From Enchytraeus crypticus (lineage: Eukaryota; Annelida; Clitellata; Enchytraeida; Enchytraeidae): a DNA stretch of 64,000 nucleotides. The translations under genes were made by a program, and so were the position numbers. Below are positions 43,579 to 54,192 of the stretch, in pieces (position 1 is the first letter of the stretch; every line of letters starts with the position of its first letter). The notes under the pieces are model-generated. The model made no database searches. It worked only from the letters and a program-made list of their open reading frames with translations, and was not told where the DNA came from. The stretch spans positions 619,501 to 683,500 of the forward strand of contig CAJHZI010000419.1 in NCBI GenBank assembly GCA_905160935.1, read 5' to 3'.

Positions 43579-45888
43579 AGAGAGATCGAGACAGAGAGGG
43601 ACAGAATGAGAGAGAGAGAGAGATAGAGTTTGAGAGAGAGCAGGAGAGAGAGAGAGATAGAATTTGAGAGAGCAAGAGATAGAGAGAGAGATAGAGTTTG
43701 AGAGAGGGACAGAAAGAGAGATATTGAGACAGAGAGAGAAGGACAGAAAGAGAGAGAGAGATATCGAGACAGAGAGATACAGAGGGGCAGAGAGAGAGAG
43801 AGAGACAAAGAGAGAGAGAGAACTAACTGGTAATATATTTCAGTTTGAAGTCCATACTACTCCCATTGAGATGGCGGTACAGAACCACGGCAAAGTTACC
43901 TTCAGATCTGAACAACGGCTCAGGGGAGAGAGTATTAGAGTAAATTCTACGACAGGGTCGTGTACCAAGCTCGAGAAATGTATCGTTGCTACTCGTCAAG
44001 CCTAGACGCTCAACTGTGTTAGGTCTCTCAACCCTTCACACAGATCATAAAACAGAGTCTAAGTAATGAAATGTCAAAACAATATCTCTCTCTCTTAGTG
44101 CACTGCCTACCGGCAGGTCCATGGTATATAACGCCTCCACTCTTCTCTGTCTTCCGACTTCCTCTTAATTTCCACATATGAGTGGATCAATAAATACTTA
44201 TCAATGCGTAAATATTAGAATAACATAAATTTATACATGTACTTAGCAGCAAACACAGCAATAGGATTTAACATTAGGGGAGGGGATATGGCGTAACGGT
44301 TAGAGTGTTCGCCTCGGATACAAGTGGTCTGGGTTCAAAACCTAGGTCAGTCAAGTAATGATGGATATCCCCTTGGGCCCATGGAAGATTAATCTTGTAT
44401 CAGAGCTAGAACAACAACAACAACATACTGTATGATAACGGAGCCTCCTCTAGGAGCCTGTATGAACCAGATTTCACAATTAGAAGATGGCAACTCTGCT
44501 TCGATGAATCCCTCTTTATTCGTCAGGGTCCTGTGAATAGTACAACCTGTAAAAGTTGTGCACAACACATCTTGTAAAGAAAATAGCAGTGAAATTCACT
44601 TAAAGGTCTCTCGCAAGATGTTGAACATAACCACGCGAGCATCCATCATATAGACTCTAAATATATTTACACAGAGCTCTGACATCTCACAGCCACAGTA
44701 ACTAAAAGTACTAGTAACTAAAAGTGCTAGTAACTAAAAGTACTAGTAACTAAAAGTACTAGTAACTAAAAGTGCTAGTAACTAAAAGTGCTAGTAACTA
44801 AAAGTGCTAGTAACTAAAAGTGCTAGTAACTAAAAGTACTAGTAACCAAAAGTACTAGTAACTAAAAGTACTAGTAATTAAAAGTACTAGTAACTAAAAG
44901 TACTAGTAGGCCAGCCTAACTAAAAGTGCTAGTAACTACATGTACTAGTAACTAACAGTGCTAGTAATTACACGAGCTAGTAACTAAAAGAGCTAGTAAC
45001 TAGAAGTGCTAGTAGCTAAGAGTACTAGCAACTAAAAGTACTAGAAACTAAAACTACTAGTAGGCCTAACTAAAAGTGTTAATAACTAAAAGTGCTAGTA
45101 ACTAAACGTACTAGTAGATGAGATATTGTTATAGGCAAAGTGCCAAGACTGCAGTTAACTTATGCCATAGCATTGCGTTGTCTACAAATGACTAACAATG
45201 GTTGTGGTGACTGTGGTGATCTATAGCTAGGATACTGGCCTTTCTTGTTTATATATTTAGTACTACTGACGCTCTACAAAAGAACATTTTGAAAGCTTAA
45301 TAATTAATTTATTATTTAGAGCTCTTTGACCAGTACAATTGATCATAACCTCATAGCATATTCTGATGTATTATACGATAAGATTTAATAGAGATACAAA
45401 TAGACAATTAAAAAGAAGAGAAAAAAAAGAGATAAACGTCTACCATAGATTGTGTCCTACTATCAAAGAGAAGAGAAATAAAGTAAACACGCATTACAGT
45501 GAAATGATCAACTATGTTGATATCTATCACTTTTTAATATCACATGTTTAAACCGTTAGGCAATTTAGACCATTATCCGTTTAACCAGTCTAGTGAATGC
45601 CCGAGATTTTGCTAACAGATCAGCGTGGCTGAGTTTCGAACCCACAAGAGTTCACTTCACCTCAGGATCTGTCAATTAAAACTTCATGACGTTACCCCTA
45701 GGCTATTAAGACATTATAAAAGAGATCAAAGATAAGAGAAATAAAAGAGATAAAAGTTAACCATAGATCAAAGATAAGAAAAATAAAAGAGATAAACGTT
45801 TACCATAGATTGTGCCCGGACACTCCTCTGTGTCCTTACTCGTCTCAGCACCACCCACAAGTACAACCAGCAATACACAGGCTGCCAT
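36414..45888 (-). CDS. LRP3/LRP10/LRP12-like CUB and LDLa membrane receptor
   Basis: Single-pass receptor of the small LRP group (LRP3, LRP10, LRP12), endocytic or scaffolding in vertebrates. Minus-strand exons: 45804-45888 (signal peptide), 44429-44546 and 43828-44033 (CUB1), 42635-42766 (LDLa), 41522-41938 (CUB2), 40683-40799, 39472-39591 and 38315-38440 (three LDLa), 37430-37807 (TM and tail) and 36414-37081 (tail, stop). Phases agree throughout. The order CUB, LDLa, CUB, LDLa x3, TM is that of LRP10, while LRP3 and LRP12 have one more LDLa. The tail has APPGYTEAM (PPxY) and LPSYADA motifs. The CUB1 middle is the least certain part. Several junctions carry tandem copies of themselves. Confident at subfamily level, not ortholog level. 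Confidence 0.88.
37190..37345 (-). mobile_element. SINE-A copy with a perfect foldback
   Basis: Ends in ATCTTACCGACATCGCCACT(GGCT) TG (AGCC)AGTGGCGATGTCGGTAAGAT, a hairpin with 24-bp perfect arms and a 2-nt loop. Confidence 0.9.
37373..37452 (-). repeat. Duplicate of the TM-exon end and donor
   Basis: On the minus strand CTGATAGACTTATAG|GTGTGT is followed 50 nt later by CTGATAGACTTATAG|GTATGT. Between them lies TCTAGTTGTATG repeated. Confidence 0.88.
37430..37807 (-). CDS. LRP-like exon: transmembrane helix and proximal tail
   Basis: [20 protein letters not shown], then [18 protein letters not shown]. Helix, Cys, basic stop-transfer. It continues [20 protein letters not shown], then [16 protein letters not shown] and an Ala/Thr run. 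The PPGY suits WW-domain (NEDD4-type) binding. An in-frame second donor would add about 20 residues. Confidence 0.92.
38315..38440 (-). CDS. LRP-like exon: LDLa domain (last)
   Basis: [20 protein letters not shown], then [20 protein letters not shown]. Six cysteines and the calcium-binding D..DC.D.SDE motif. Acceptor ATACACAG, donor CCA|GTGAGT. Confidence 0.95.
38431..38985 (-). repeat. Array of LDLa-exon acceptor and start, about 8 decoys
   Basis: On the minus strand GACACAG|CCGCTGATAAGTGT recurs at about 38970, 38915, 38872, 38798, 38737, 38660, 38592 and 38497, separated by (TTGA)n. The true copy is at 38440. Most copies keep the acceptor. Confidence 0.93.
38985..39120 (+). repeat. (TCAA)n microsatellite
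   Basis: AATCAATCAATC with AGTC interruptions. Confidence 0.95.
39175..39420 (+). mobile_element. SINE-B copy, plus orientation
   Basis: GAATGTCTAAATAGCGCAAT to GGTTTGAATCCCGGCCGCGC and CATATAGTGATAGCG end. Confidence 0.87.
39472..39591 (-). CDS. LRP-like exon: LDLa domain
   Basis: [20 protein letters not shown], then [19 protein letters not shown]. Six cysteines. The calcium site is modified (C.D.NADE rather than C.DGSDE). Acceptor GTGTGTAG, donor TGCA|GTGAGT. Confidence 0.93.
40041..40094. repeat. 22-bp perfect inverted repeat, 10-nt loop
   Basis: Arms TAACTTAAGAGATAAATCGC(CA) at 40041-40062 and its exact complement at 40073-40094. The loop CTGGCTCCAT is SINE-A head sequence. Confidence 0.96.
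40095..40170 (+). mobile_element. SINE-A copy with internal deletion
   Basis: Goes from CGGATCAGTATGTGCGGGGTTC directly to GAGGAAACTGACGTTAACAT, skipping about 35 nt of the body. Confidence 0.8.
40300..40450. repeat. Cluster of palindromes GGACCCACTGATCAGTGGGTCC-type
   Basis: A perfect 22-bp palindrome (half-site GGACCCACTGA) at about 40353-40374 is embedded in six direct and inverted variants of CACTGATCAATGGGTCC. Confidence 0.92.
40520..40655 (-). mobile_element. SINE-C copy, minus orientation
   Basis: AATGTCCGGTTTCTCGCCAT, AAGGCAATGTCAGGGACGTC and CAAACAGGCGCCAAAGCACC. Confidence 0.85.
40683..40799 (-). CDS. LRP-like exon: LDLa-type cysteine-rich domain
   Basis: [20 protein letters not shown], then [19 protein letters not shown]. 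LDLa spacing with CDG..DC....GDEADC. Acceptor TGCTACAG, donor TGTG|GTAAGG, phase 1 both. Confidence 0.92.
40805..41090 (+). repeat. (TCAA)n array ending in a second copy of the exon start
   Basis: (TCAATCAG)n, then at about 41038-41090 CGTCTTCCTTATCACAAAGT and TTAGACACTCCCCTGTAGCAA: a diverged copy of the LDLa exon start with its acceptor (the real one is at 40799). Confidence 0.88.
41298..41440 (+). mobile_element. SINE-A copy, plus orientation
   Basis: GGCTGGAGCCAGTGGCGAAG to AACCTGACGTTAACCTTAGC. Confidence 0.87.
41522..41938 (-). CDS. LRP-like exon: second CUB domain
   Basis: [20 protein letters not shown] starts the [23 protein letters not shown], then [10 protein letters not shown] and VQLVIYAG, cover the core, and [20 protein letters not shown], then LTYQRK, closes it. 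Acceptor ATGCTTTCAG, donor AAAAG|GTTTGA. Confidence 0.92.
42029..42384. mobile_element. MITE copy 2 with TA target site
   Basis: A 356-bp element between TA dinucleotides, inverted relative to 32813-33163 with only scattered differences. It lies in the intron between the CUB2 and LDLa exons. Ends GATCTTTTCGGTAAT and, reversed, GATCAGTTCGGTAAT. Confidence 0.87.
42535..42680 (-). repeat. 48-bp triplicate of LDLa-exon end and donor
   Basis: On the minus strand GATAAATCTGATGAGATGAA, then TTGTCCTACTACTG|GTAAGT and AAGCAAGA, occurs three times. The first (highest coordinate) is the real exon end and the two decoys keep perfect donors. Confidence 0.96.
42635..42766 (-). CDS. LRP-like exon: LDLa domain between the CUBs
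   Basis: [20 protein letters not shown], then [20 protein letters not shown]. Canonical six-cysteine LDLa with C.DKSDE. Acceptor ATGTAACAG, donor CTG|GTAAGT. Confidence 0.95.
42780..43150 (+). repeat. (TCAA)n degenerate microsatellite
   Basis: AATCAATCAGTCAATC-type repeats. No coding content seen. Confidence 0.9.
43165..43310 (+). mobile_element. SINE-A copy, plus orientation
   Basis: CATCGCCACTTGCTGGATCCAGTGGCGATG head with foldback, then GTGCGGGGTTCAAATCCTGG and CTGACGTTAGC. Confidence 0.87.
43400..43825 (+). repeat. (GA)n long microsatellite
   Basis: Over 400 nt of GAGAGA/GACAGA ending next to the CUB1 exon donor. Confidence 0.95.
43828..44033 (-). CDS. LRP-like exon: second half of CUB1
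   Basis: [20 protein letters not shown], then [20 protein letters not shown] and [24 protein letters not shown]-terminal half with N-glycosylation sites. Donor ACCA|GTTAGT. The 5' boundary is uncertain: 44033 keeps phase but has a poor tract, and 44013 or 43988 are alternatives. Confidence 0.75.
44281..44420 (+). mobile_element. tRNA-derived SINE (family G)
   Basis: ATATGGCGTAACGGTTAGAG (A box) and GTCTGGGTTCAAAACCTAGG (B box), then CCATGGAAGATTAATCTTGT and an (AAC)n tail. Related pieces lie at 46230-46350 and 55170-55290. Confidence 0.8.
44429..44546 (-). CDS. LRP-like exon: first half of CUB1
   Basis: [20 protein letters not shown], then [20 protein letters not shown]. Pattern NC.W.I.AP.G..V typical of CUB. 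Acceptor TTTTACAG, donor ACA|GTATGT. Confidence 0.88.
44700..45120 (+). repeat. 16-bp minisatellite ACTAGTAACTAAAAGT
   Basis: About 25 units, each with the palindrome ACTAGT. In the intron between the signal-peptide and CUB1 exons. Confidence 0.96.
45485..45715 (-). mobile_element. SINE-B copy, minus orientation
   Basis: AGTGAAATGATCAACTATGT, TGGCTGAGTTTCGAACCCAC and CCTAGGCTATTAAGACATT. Confidence 0.87.
45804..45888 (-). CDS. LRP-like first coding exon: signal peptide
   Basis: [20 protein letters not shown], then EECPGTIYG. Short hydrophobic core then a polar stretch, a good secretion signal. The frame stays open upstream through a (CA)-rich repeat, so this ATG is inferred from signal-peptide length. 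Donor TATG|GTAAAC. Copies of the exon end and donor occur at about 45440 and 45762. Confidence 0.8.
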
Positions 45889-46050
45889 ACACACAAACAA
45901 ACACACATACACAGGCTGCAATACACATATACAATCACACACACACAGGCTGTAATACACATATACAATCACACACACACAGGCTGTAATACACACAAAC
46001 AATCACACATACACAGGCTGCAATACACACAAACAATCACACATACACAG
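45889..46050 (+). repeat. 35-40-bp repeat of ACACACAGGCTGTAATACAC
   Basis: Four units upstream of the LRP-like start codon, in the 5' UTR or promoter side. Confidence 0.92.
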
Positions 46051-46229
46051 GCTCAACCAGTCCACAACCATTCATGTAGTTAAGAATGTATTGATAAATT
46101 ATATATGTACAATTTGCTACATAAATGTAACTAAAAAATGTATACATTTTATTTATTTGTATTATGATGTTGAAACAATCATTTCTATAGCATTGCCTTA
46201 GCAAGTGACCAGTCTTTGAGATTAATTTA

Positions 46230-46350
46230 AATATCCCTGGGGCTTTTTAATCCTTCGCACGATTAACCGTATCTTTGCTGCTGATAGTGTCAATTGGCTG
46301 CAAGCTCCAATACATGATTAATCTTCCAGGGTCCCTAGAGGATGTTCATT
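46230..46350 (-). mobile_element. Family G SINE fragment
   Basis: GCAAGCTCCAATACATGATT and AATCTTCCAGGGTCCCTAGA align with 44350-44400 reversed and with 55228-55290. Confidence 0.65.
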
Positions 46351-46374
46351 TGTTGCTGACTGATTGAGCATTGG

Positions 46375-46455
46375 GCTCAAATCCTGGGCTCGCCCGTCAC
46401 TGACATCGCTTTCGAGTGAGGAAGCTGATGTTAGCCTTAGCTTTACCAGCTTTAC
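46375..46455 (+). mobile_element. 5'-truncated SINE-A
   Basis: TCAAATCCTGGGCTCGCCCG to GAAGCTGATGTTAGCCTTAG. Confidence 0.8.
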
Positions 46456-46499
46456 CATTGAACTCAGGCCACTGGCTTCCGAGGAGAATAATCTAACCA

Positions 46500-48480
46500 T
46501 TACACTATAACCCCCCACCAACCATATATGTTAATGTAGGAAACATATAAATAATAAGATTACATTTTTTTTAATGAGAATATATTAAATAGTTAAAGAA
46601 AAGTTTAATATTATATTAGTACTTACCACAAAGCAGTATATTCCTCATATTTGGTCAGACAATCAAATCCTAAATTTCTATATTAATATATGAACACTGC
46701 CAAATTAGTTCATATTCAAAACAAAAATGTAAACTATACAAATGTGCATATTATCTGCAACATATGATACACACTATCTAATATTGTAAGAGTTTAAAGA
46801 TCAGTTTAAGTTTGAAGTTATCCAAAATAGGTTACGAAAACTAGAGAATATAACCTATCGACAACTGCATGTGTTCGAGGGATGGTACTAATCTCGTTCT
46901 GTTAACTGTTTTAATATTAATCTTCGTCAGTACTTATTAAATAGTTATTAATGATACTGATCTTAAATGTATAATTATGCCTACCTATTATCATTAATTT
47001 TCTTTATTTTGAATTTCTTTATTTCAATTCTTTAATTTCTACTTTATATTTTCGTTTTAAGTTCACCATGGTTCACATTTAAATTGTGTTCACTTATTGC
47101 ATTTACTTGTCTGTTTGCATTGCTTGTGAACTGTACAGGATTGAATAACCCCTTTTGGTGATCTAAATAAATAAATATATAAATAAATAAATAAATAAAT
47201 AATGTAGCTGAAAGAATTATCCAAGTTGTGCAAATTCTCTCACCAGCATAGATTAAGAATTATCTGTGTTGCGGGAATTATTTCCCCATCATAGATGAAA
47301 AGGTCTTCAAATTTCATATTAGAACTCAGAAATAGTAAGCAGTAGCTACGATTGGTGTAAACTTTGACTCACCACTGTTTATCTTGCGTCACTGTGAATT
47401 ATTTATAGAAATGATTTTTAAATAAACTTATTAATTTGATTGATTCATTGATTCATTCCTTTGTTCAACTTCATTCACTCACTCAATGAGGAACTTGTTG
47501 TAACTGAGTTAATTTAATTTATTTTTAAGTTATTACTTATCAATTTATTTATAAAAATATTAATACAAATTACTTATTTATTTTGATTTTCTATATTACT
47601 GTAATTGTTGTTATTTCACGTTGAGAGGGAACAATGAAGTCTGTAGCTAAACTAGTTCACAGAATATTTTTCTTCAATATGACAATGCATTTGATACTAC
47701 AAGCACTTTTCAAGAGCTCCAATATTTCTATAGAGCGGGTCGTAACATAAGAGGTGGTCGAATTTAACGATTCAGTAAACGGATTTTTAAATTCTAACTA
47801 CGCCTACAAGGTTCCTAATTCCAAATATCTTAACCAACACATTCTAAATGTTAGTGTCCTTAAATCATCAGAATAAAGTACAAAAAGAATAAAAGAAGGA
47901 ACAAACGAGTCGATTTAAATTCGTAGTTGTTATGTCATTTAATAAATGTGACTAACTAATAAAATATTTCACTTTGCTAAATAAAAGAAAAGTAAATATT
48001 TATTAATTTACTAGGACTAATGGCTATTTTTGGAATTTTCGAAAATTCCAATTCCCAATAGTGTTACCATGAAAGAACGGTTGGTTAAAGCAGCCCTTGG
48101 TTACAACAACCACAATAATTAGGATGCTACTATCTTCAACGACACCATCGCGAATTCTGTACTTTCTGTAGTTATAGCCTAGCCGAAGAACAAAAAGTAA
48201 AAATGATCCAAAACGGTTAAAATCTAAAATCCAGCTAGGCAGTTGAAAGATATGGAATGTGATGTAAAAGACAACCACGCCAAAGAATGGATGGAAGAGA
48301 AGTACAGGGTCACGGAGCTCAGATGCTTGTTTTGAAGGACCAGGTTTTCATTGTTTTCGTTATTTCCACATTTTATATTTATGGCTCTTAGTAATTGTTG
48401 CCTATTGATGGCACATTAATTAATTTCAACCAGGGCTGATTTAAGAATAACATTCCAACACCCCGGTGATTTCATGGGGG
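46500..48480. other. Gene-poor AT-rich intergenic DNA
   Basis: No exon, RNA gene or recognisable repeat apart from (AAAT)n near 47165 and a dispersed block at 48030-48250 (GGATTTTAGATTTT..CAGCTAGG reversed) shared with 13430-13560. Confidence 0.6.
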
Positions 48481-48499
48481 GTTGACACCACCGCCCATA

Positions 48500-49595
48500 T
48501 AGATTCACTTCCATTAACATCCCGACCCTATAGATTCACTTCCGTTAAAACCATGACCCTATAGGTTCACTTCCATTAACACCACGACCCTATAGGTTCA
48601 CTTTCATTAACACCACGACCCTATAGATTAACTTCCATTAAAACCATGACCCAATAGATTCACTTCCATTAACACCACTACCCTATAGGTTCACTTCCAT
48701 TAACACCACGACCCCATAGGTTCACTTCCATTAACACCACGACCCTATAGGTTCACTTTCATTAACACCACGACCCTATAGATTAACTTCCATTAAAACC
48801 ATGACCCAATAGATTCACTTCCATTAGCACCACGACCCCATAGGTTCACTTCCATTAACAACACGACCCTATAGATTCACTTCCATTAACGACACGACCC
48901 TATAGATTAACTTCCATTAAAACCATGACCCTATAGGTTCACTTCCATTAAAACCATGACCCAATAGATTCACTTCCATTAACACCACGACCCCATAGGT
49001 TCACTTCCATTGACACCACGACCTCATAGGTTCACTTCCATTAACAACACGACCCTATAGATTCACTTCCATTAACAACACGACCCTATAGATTCACTTC
49101 CATTAACAACACGACCCTATAGATTCACTTCCATTAAAACCATGACCCAATAGATTCACTTCCATTAACACCATGACCCCATAGGTTCACTTCCATTAGC
49201 ATTACGACCCCATAGGTTCACTTCCATTCACAACACGACCCTATAGATTCACTTCCATTAACAACACGATCCTATAGATTCACTTCCATTAAAACCATGA
49301 CCCAATAGATTCACTTCCATTAACACCATGACCCCATAGGTTCACTTCCATTAGCACCACGACCCCATAGGTTCACTTCCATTAACAACACGACCCTATA
49401 GACTCACTTCCATTAACGACACGACCCTATAGATTAACTTCCATTAAAACCATGACCCTATAGGTTCACTTCCATTAAAACCATGACCCAATAGATTCAC
49501 TTCCATTAACACCACGACCCCATCGGTTCACTTCTATTAACACCACGACCCCATAGGTTCACTTCCATTAACAACACGACCCCATAGGCTCATTT
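48500..49595 (+). repeat. 31-bp minisatellite, about 35 units
   Basis: TTCACTTCCATTAACACCAC plus GACCCCATAGG. Variants (AACAACACGACCC, AAAACCATGACCC, GACCCAATAG) occur in a repeating order, indicating higher-order duplication. Confidence 0.97.
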
Positions 49596-49631
49596 CCAGC
49601 AAATATAATGCTCTTATAACTGAAGATAGAG

Positions 49632-49663
<32 letters not shown>

Positions 49664-50624
49664 TACTACTACTAGATGTAGATATAGTTTTATTAATAAT
49701 AAATTTATCCTCAAGAAAGAACTCGGCTACAAGCAAGAAAGAAGAGAAAAGAAGGCCTTAACTAAATGAGTATCCATGGACTATCAATCAATTCTATAAT
49801 TAATGGATACTTAGTAAGAAGATACGTGTAATATATTTATCTTACAATAACTCTATTTCTTACCAAAAAAAATCATACACAACCAACAGTAGCTATACAA
49901 CACAGAAATCTTTGAAATTTTGTTTATTTAATAGCATTTAGTTACAAGATCGTACAAAATATAACAAATACAATAGAATGTATCCAAACTAAAAGAAACT
50001 CCAAACTAAAGAGTTCCAACAAAATGAAACAAAAAATAGGTATACGTGATCTTCACAATCATCTGTAAACAAGAATAAGGAAGTTAAATTCCAGCATATT
50101 ACTAACATATACGTAGACCTATAGGGCACGTAATATCTAGACAACGCCAAGTCTCCGAGCCTAGATAACCGAGAGGATATAAATAGACTAGTTTTCTCTG
50201 CAAGCAGTCAGCACACAAACCCAAACCCGTCTAAACATTTCTACGGGTTTAGACTAGGCGGAGGCTTAGTGCTGTAACGTTTTCTAGCAAAGAATTCGAC
50301 CTACTGTTGATTGGCTATGGATCAGGTAGCATATGACATCCATTCCATACATGCCTCATTTCATAAAATATTATGCAACATTTCGTATAGTAATTATGCC
50401 TCATACCATACTTGATTCAGCCCAAACATGCATCATTAATACAGTACGAACACAATACAAAAATATAAGCATAGTCTGTATATCGATTAGTGAATTCATT
50501 AATAGAAGCATTCTAATGCATTAATAGACGATTTTCATTGGAATACACCGGGCTAAATAACTTTTTACAATCAATTTTAAATTGGATGGACTAGATTTTA
50601 CAGTTCACACTTATGGTATACTTA

Positions 50625-50760
50625 ACGCTAAAGGTCAAAGGCAAGTTTAACGTCAGTTTAACGTTGGACAGTAAGTCAGTGACGGGGAGAGTACTGGAGT
50701 TGAACCCTGCACAATCTAGTCTGCGTCAAACAACATACCAACAAACCATCGGCTCAACCT
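50625..50760 (-). mobile_element. Diverged SINE-A copy
   Basis: TTTAACGTCAGTTTAACGTT and GAGTTGAACCCTGCACAATC keep the order but with many changes. Confidence 0.6.
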
Positions 50761-50794
50761 AATCGAAAGTTTTCTCAGAGATAACAGCGCATTC

Positions 50795-50920
50795 TGGCTG
50801 AAGCCAGTGGCTATGTCGGTAAGGTACTCGACCGCGGATCAGTATGAGCGCGGTTCAAATCCAAGGCTCGTCCGTCACTGACATCGCTTTCAAGTGAGGA
50901 AACTGACGTTAACATTGGCT
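50795..50920 (+). mobile_element. SINE-A copy, plus orientation
   Basis: GAAGCCAGTGGCTATGTCGG to GTGAGGAAACTGACGTTAAC. Lies 30 nt from the diverged inverted copy. Confidence 0.87.
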
Positions 50921-51496
50921 TTATTCTGTCTGACGTCTTACAGCTCAACCTGTATCATAGGGATTTATCGTGATTAGACAAAACAACCTCCTCATATCTA
51001 ACATCAACTCTTCTTTGTACTCTACGTATAAATGTGGCAATGTATAGACGTAAAATGTACAGATAGCTAACAATGAAACAAAATATTGCCGTAGCTCATG
51101 ACCACATCGAGCAAATATAAACAAATTCAATTTGAATAATGGGCAATAATGAAAATGAAATATTAACCGCCACATTTACTCAACCCAAGACATTTATTTA
51201 ATAAAAACGCCAAAAAGGTCATAGAACCCTTTACAGTTCACAAACAATACAGTCAATCTAGCACATGCAACACGAAGAAAACAAACTAAATGTGAACAAA
51301 TTGTGAACTTTAAATGAAACATTTAGGAATAATAATAATAATAATAATTATTATTATTATTATTATTATTATTTATTATTATTATTATTATTATAATTTT
51401 TAATTCTTTTATTTAATGCCCTGGGCTGTAAAGGGCCCTGGGCTAAAAAATAAGATAAAAGAGACTTTATTTAATTAAAAGTTTAAAAAAAAGCGA

Positions 51497-52060
51497 TTAA
51501 AATAATTCCTCTGCACTCTGGGAAGCCGCTTTAGCCAAAGTGCCACTGAAGCAGACTGCATTGAATCGTTGGAGAGCAATAGACAGTCGCTGCCACAGAA
51601 AAGATTTTTCGGCGCTGGTCCTCCTGCCTATTTCGTCAATAAAGTCTGATGCGAGAGAGTTGATGGGCCCCAGGGTCTCAAAGGCAATAGGCATGAAGAT
51701 ATAGTCGCCAGAGATTTCGGCATACTTCAGAGTTTTCCTATTAGCCGCGGCCTCTGCTGCAGCACCAGCAGCAGCGCAAGAAAGGCCGAGATTGCTTATT
51801 GAGAAAGTGTACGTAACAGTGACGTCCCAGCTAACACACTTCCCCTCTGCCCATGGAATTTGAGACACCGTCTGGACGTTTACCATCAGTGCGGATCAAT
51901 CCCAGGGGCTCTTTAATGGCTGGGATATTCGCTCGACTCAGGGCGCGCCAGATCAAGTCGTTTATGAACTGATGTCTGCTGAATCTGCCGGCACTACGCT
52001 TGCACGACAGGCCGTGAATGCCTAACGCATTGACTGAGACACCACAAATGCAGTTGTGCA
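51497..52060 (-). pseudogene. Retroelement C-terminal protein fragment, frameshifted
   Basis: Minus-strand [20 protein letters not shown], then [12 protein letters not shown] (51890-52000), shifts frame near 51875 into [20 protein letters not shown]. It continues with FETLGPINSLASDFIDEIGR and FLWQRLSIALQRFNAV. From memory this domain follows reverse transcriptases in some invertebrate mobile elements. The exact class is not certain. Flanked by (TTA)n. Confidence 0.6.
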
Positions 52061-52144
52061 GTTATTATAATTAGGAATAATAATAATAATAATAATAATT
52101 ATTATTATTATTTTCTTATTATTATTTATTATGAATTCTCGGGA

Positions 52145-52330
52145 TTCATAGGGCCATGGGCCCGATGAATCCCGAGGGAGCTGACTTTATTAATGGCATA
52201 GGCAGACTTATTTCAGAGCAAACCGGCGATAAGCGAGAGACTTCTTTTCTTTGGCAAAGGCTTTCCATGACTTTGCAAAGATTTAATGCAGTCTGCTTCA
52301 ATAATTCTTTTAAGCCGTTTGATGACCTCG
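52145..52330 (+). pseudogene. Second, inverted fragment of the same retroelement protein
   Basis: Plus-strand GPMNPEGADFINGIGRLISE, then QTGDKRETSFLWQRLSMTLQ and RFNAVCFNNSF, is homologous to the end of the 51497-52060 protein but on the other strand, about 90 nt away. Confidence 0.7.
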
Positions 52331-52399
52331 AGTAGCCGGGCGGCGATTCAGCACGTATTGATTGAATCGTTTTTATCAAACCCCAGGTTCTTTACACCG

Positions 52400-52402
52400 G
52401 GG

Positions 52403-52449
<47 letters not shown>

Positions 52450-52500
52450 AGGCTTGACGACCGTTTCCTCATCCATGGATGATCTCAGGGACGTCAACAA
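52400..52500 (-). mobile_element. SINE-D copy with (TAA)n tail
   Basis: (AAT)n to 52448, then GTTTCCTCATCCATGGATGA and CAGGGACGTC. Confidence 0.75.
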
Positions 52501-52619
52501 TATAACAAGAGACATGTGCAAAAAACCTCTTAATCGAATTCTATATATTTACCGTGCGCTGAGAAGCAATATGGGCGCTATAGGGTTCAAGCCGCATTTA
52601 GGACGTTCAGCAATATGTA

Positions 52620-53785
<1,166 letters not shown>

Positions 53786-53791
53786 TTTATT
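53786..53791 (-). terminator. Candidate poly(A) signal for the SLC6 gene
   Basis: AATAAA on the minus strand about 90 nt beyond the stop at 53881 (if the last exon reads through). Confidence 0.4.
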
Positions 53792-53880
53792 TCGCCACTT
53801 GGGAAAACAACACACATTCATTGCCTAGTGGTTGGTAACAATAGATGGTAATATTAACTAATTCATCAATGGTGTTCTCA

Positions 53881-54192
53881 CTACAGATCGAGATTGTCAA
53901 GATTCAGCAAAGGTTTGCACCTTGGGCCACTAGTGGCGAGCTTTAGAACTATAACAATAATTAACAACAACGACAACCAGCCAGTCGTCCACGACAACAG
54001 CGAGCAGAGTATTAAAGGAGAGACAGACCAGAGATGACGAGTGGTGGAGAGCTTGAAGATGATGAAGGCGGGCACACAGATCATGGAGGACAGGGCGATG
54101 ACGATGCCCAGGGCCTGGGCCCACAAGGGGTACTCGTAGTCCCTGTTGTACCTCAGTGGCTCGTACATCACCCACATGAAGATAAATATGCC
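53881..54192 (-). CDS. SLC6A: SLC6 exon: TM11-TM12 and possible C-terminus
   Basis: [20 protein letters not shown], then [20 protein letters not shown] and [21 protein letters not shown] and ALSSM.C.P are SLC6 marks. There is a possible donor TG|GTCTGT at 54029. Without splicing the frame runs to a stop at 53881 through an extra hydrophobic stretch. Confidence 0.85.
   Translation of the reverse strand, partial: GIFIFMWVMYEPLRYNRDYEYPLWAQALGIVIALSSMICVPAFIIFKLSTTRHLWSVSPLILCSLLSWTTGWLSLLLIIVIVLKLATSGPRCKPLLNLDNLDL

Noticed and set aside
43664..44005. Plus-strand ORF over the CUB1 exon
   Set aside because: It is the antisense shadow of the minus-strand CUB exon plus a (GA)n tract.
51484..51886. 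Novel host gene
   Set aside because: The protein continues in another frame upstream, has a second inverted partial copy nearby and resembles mobile-element proteins.
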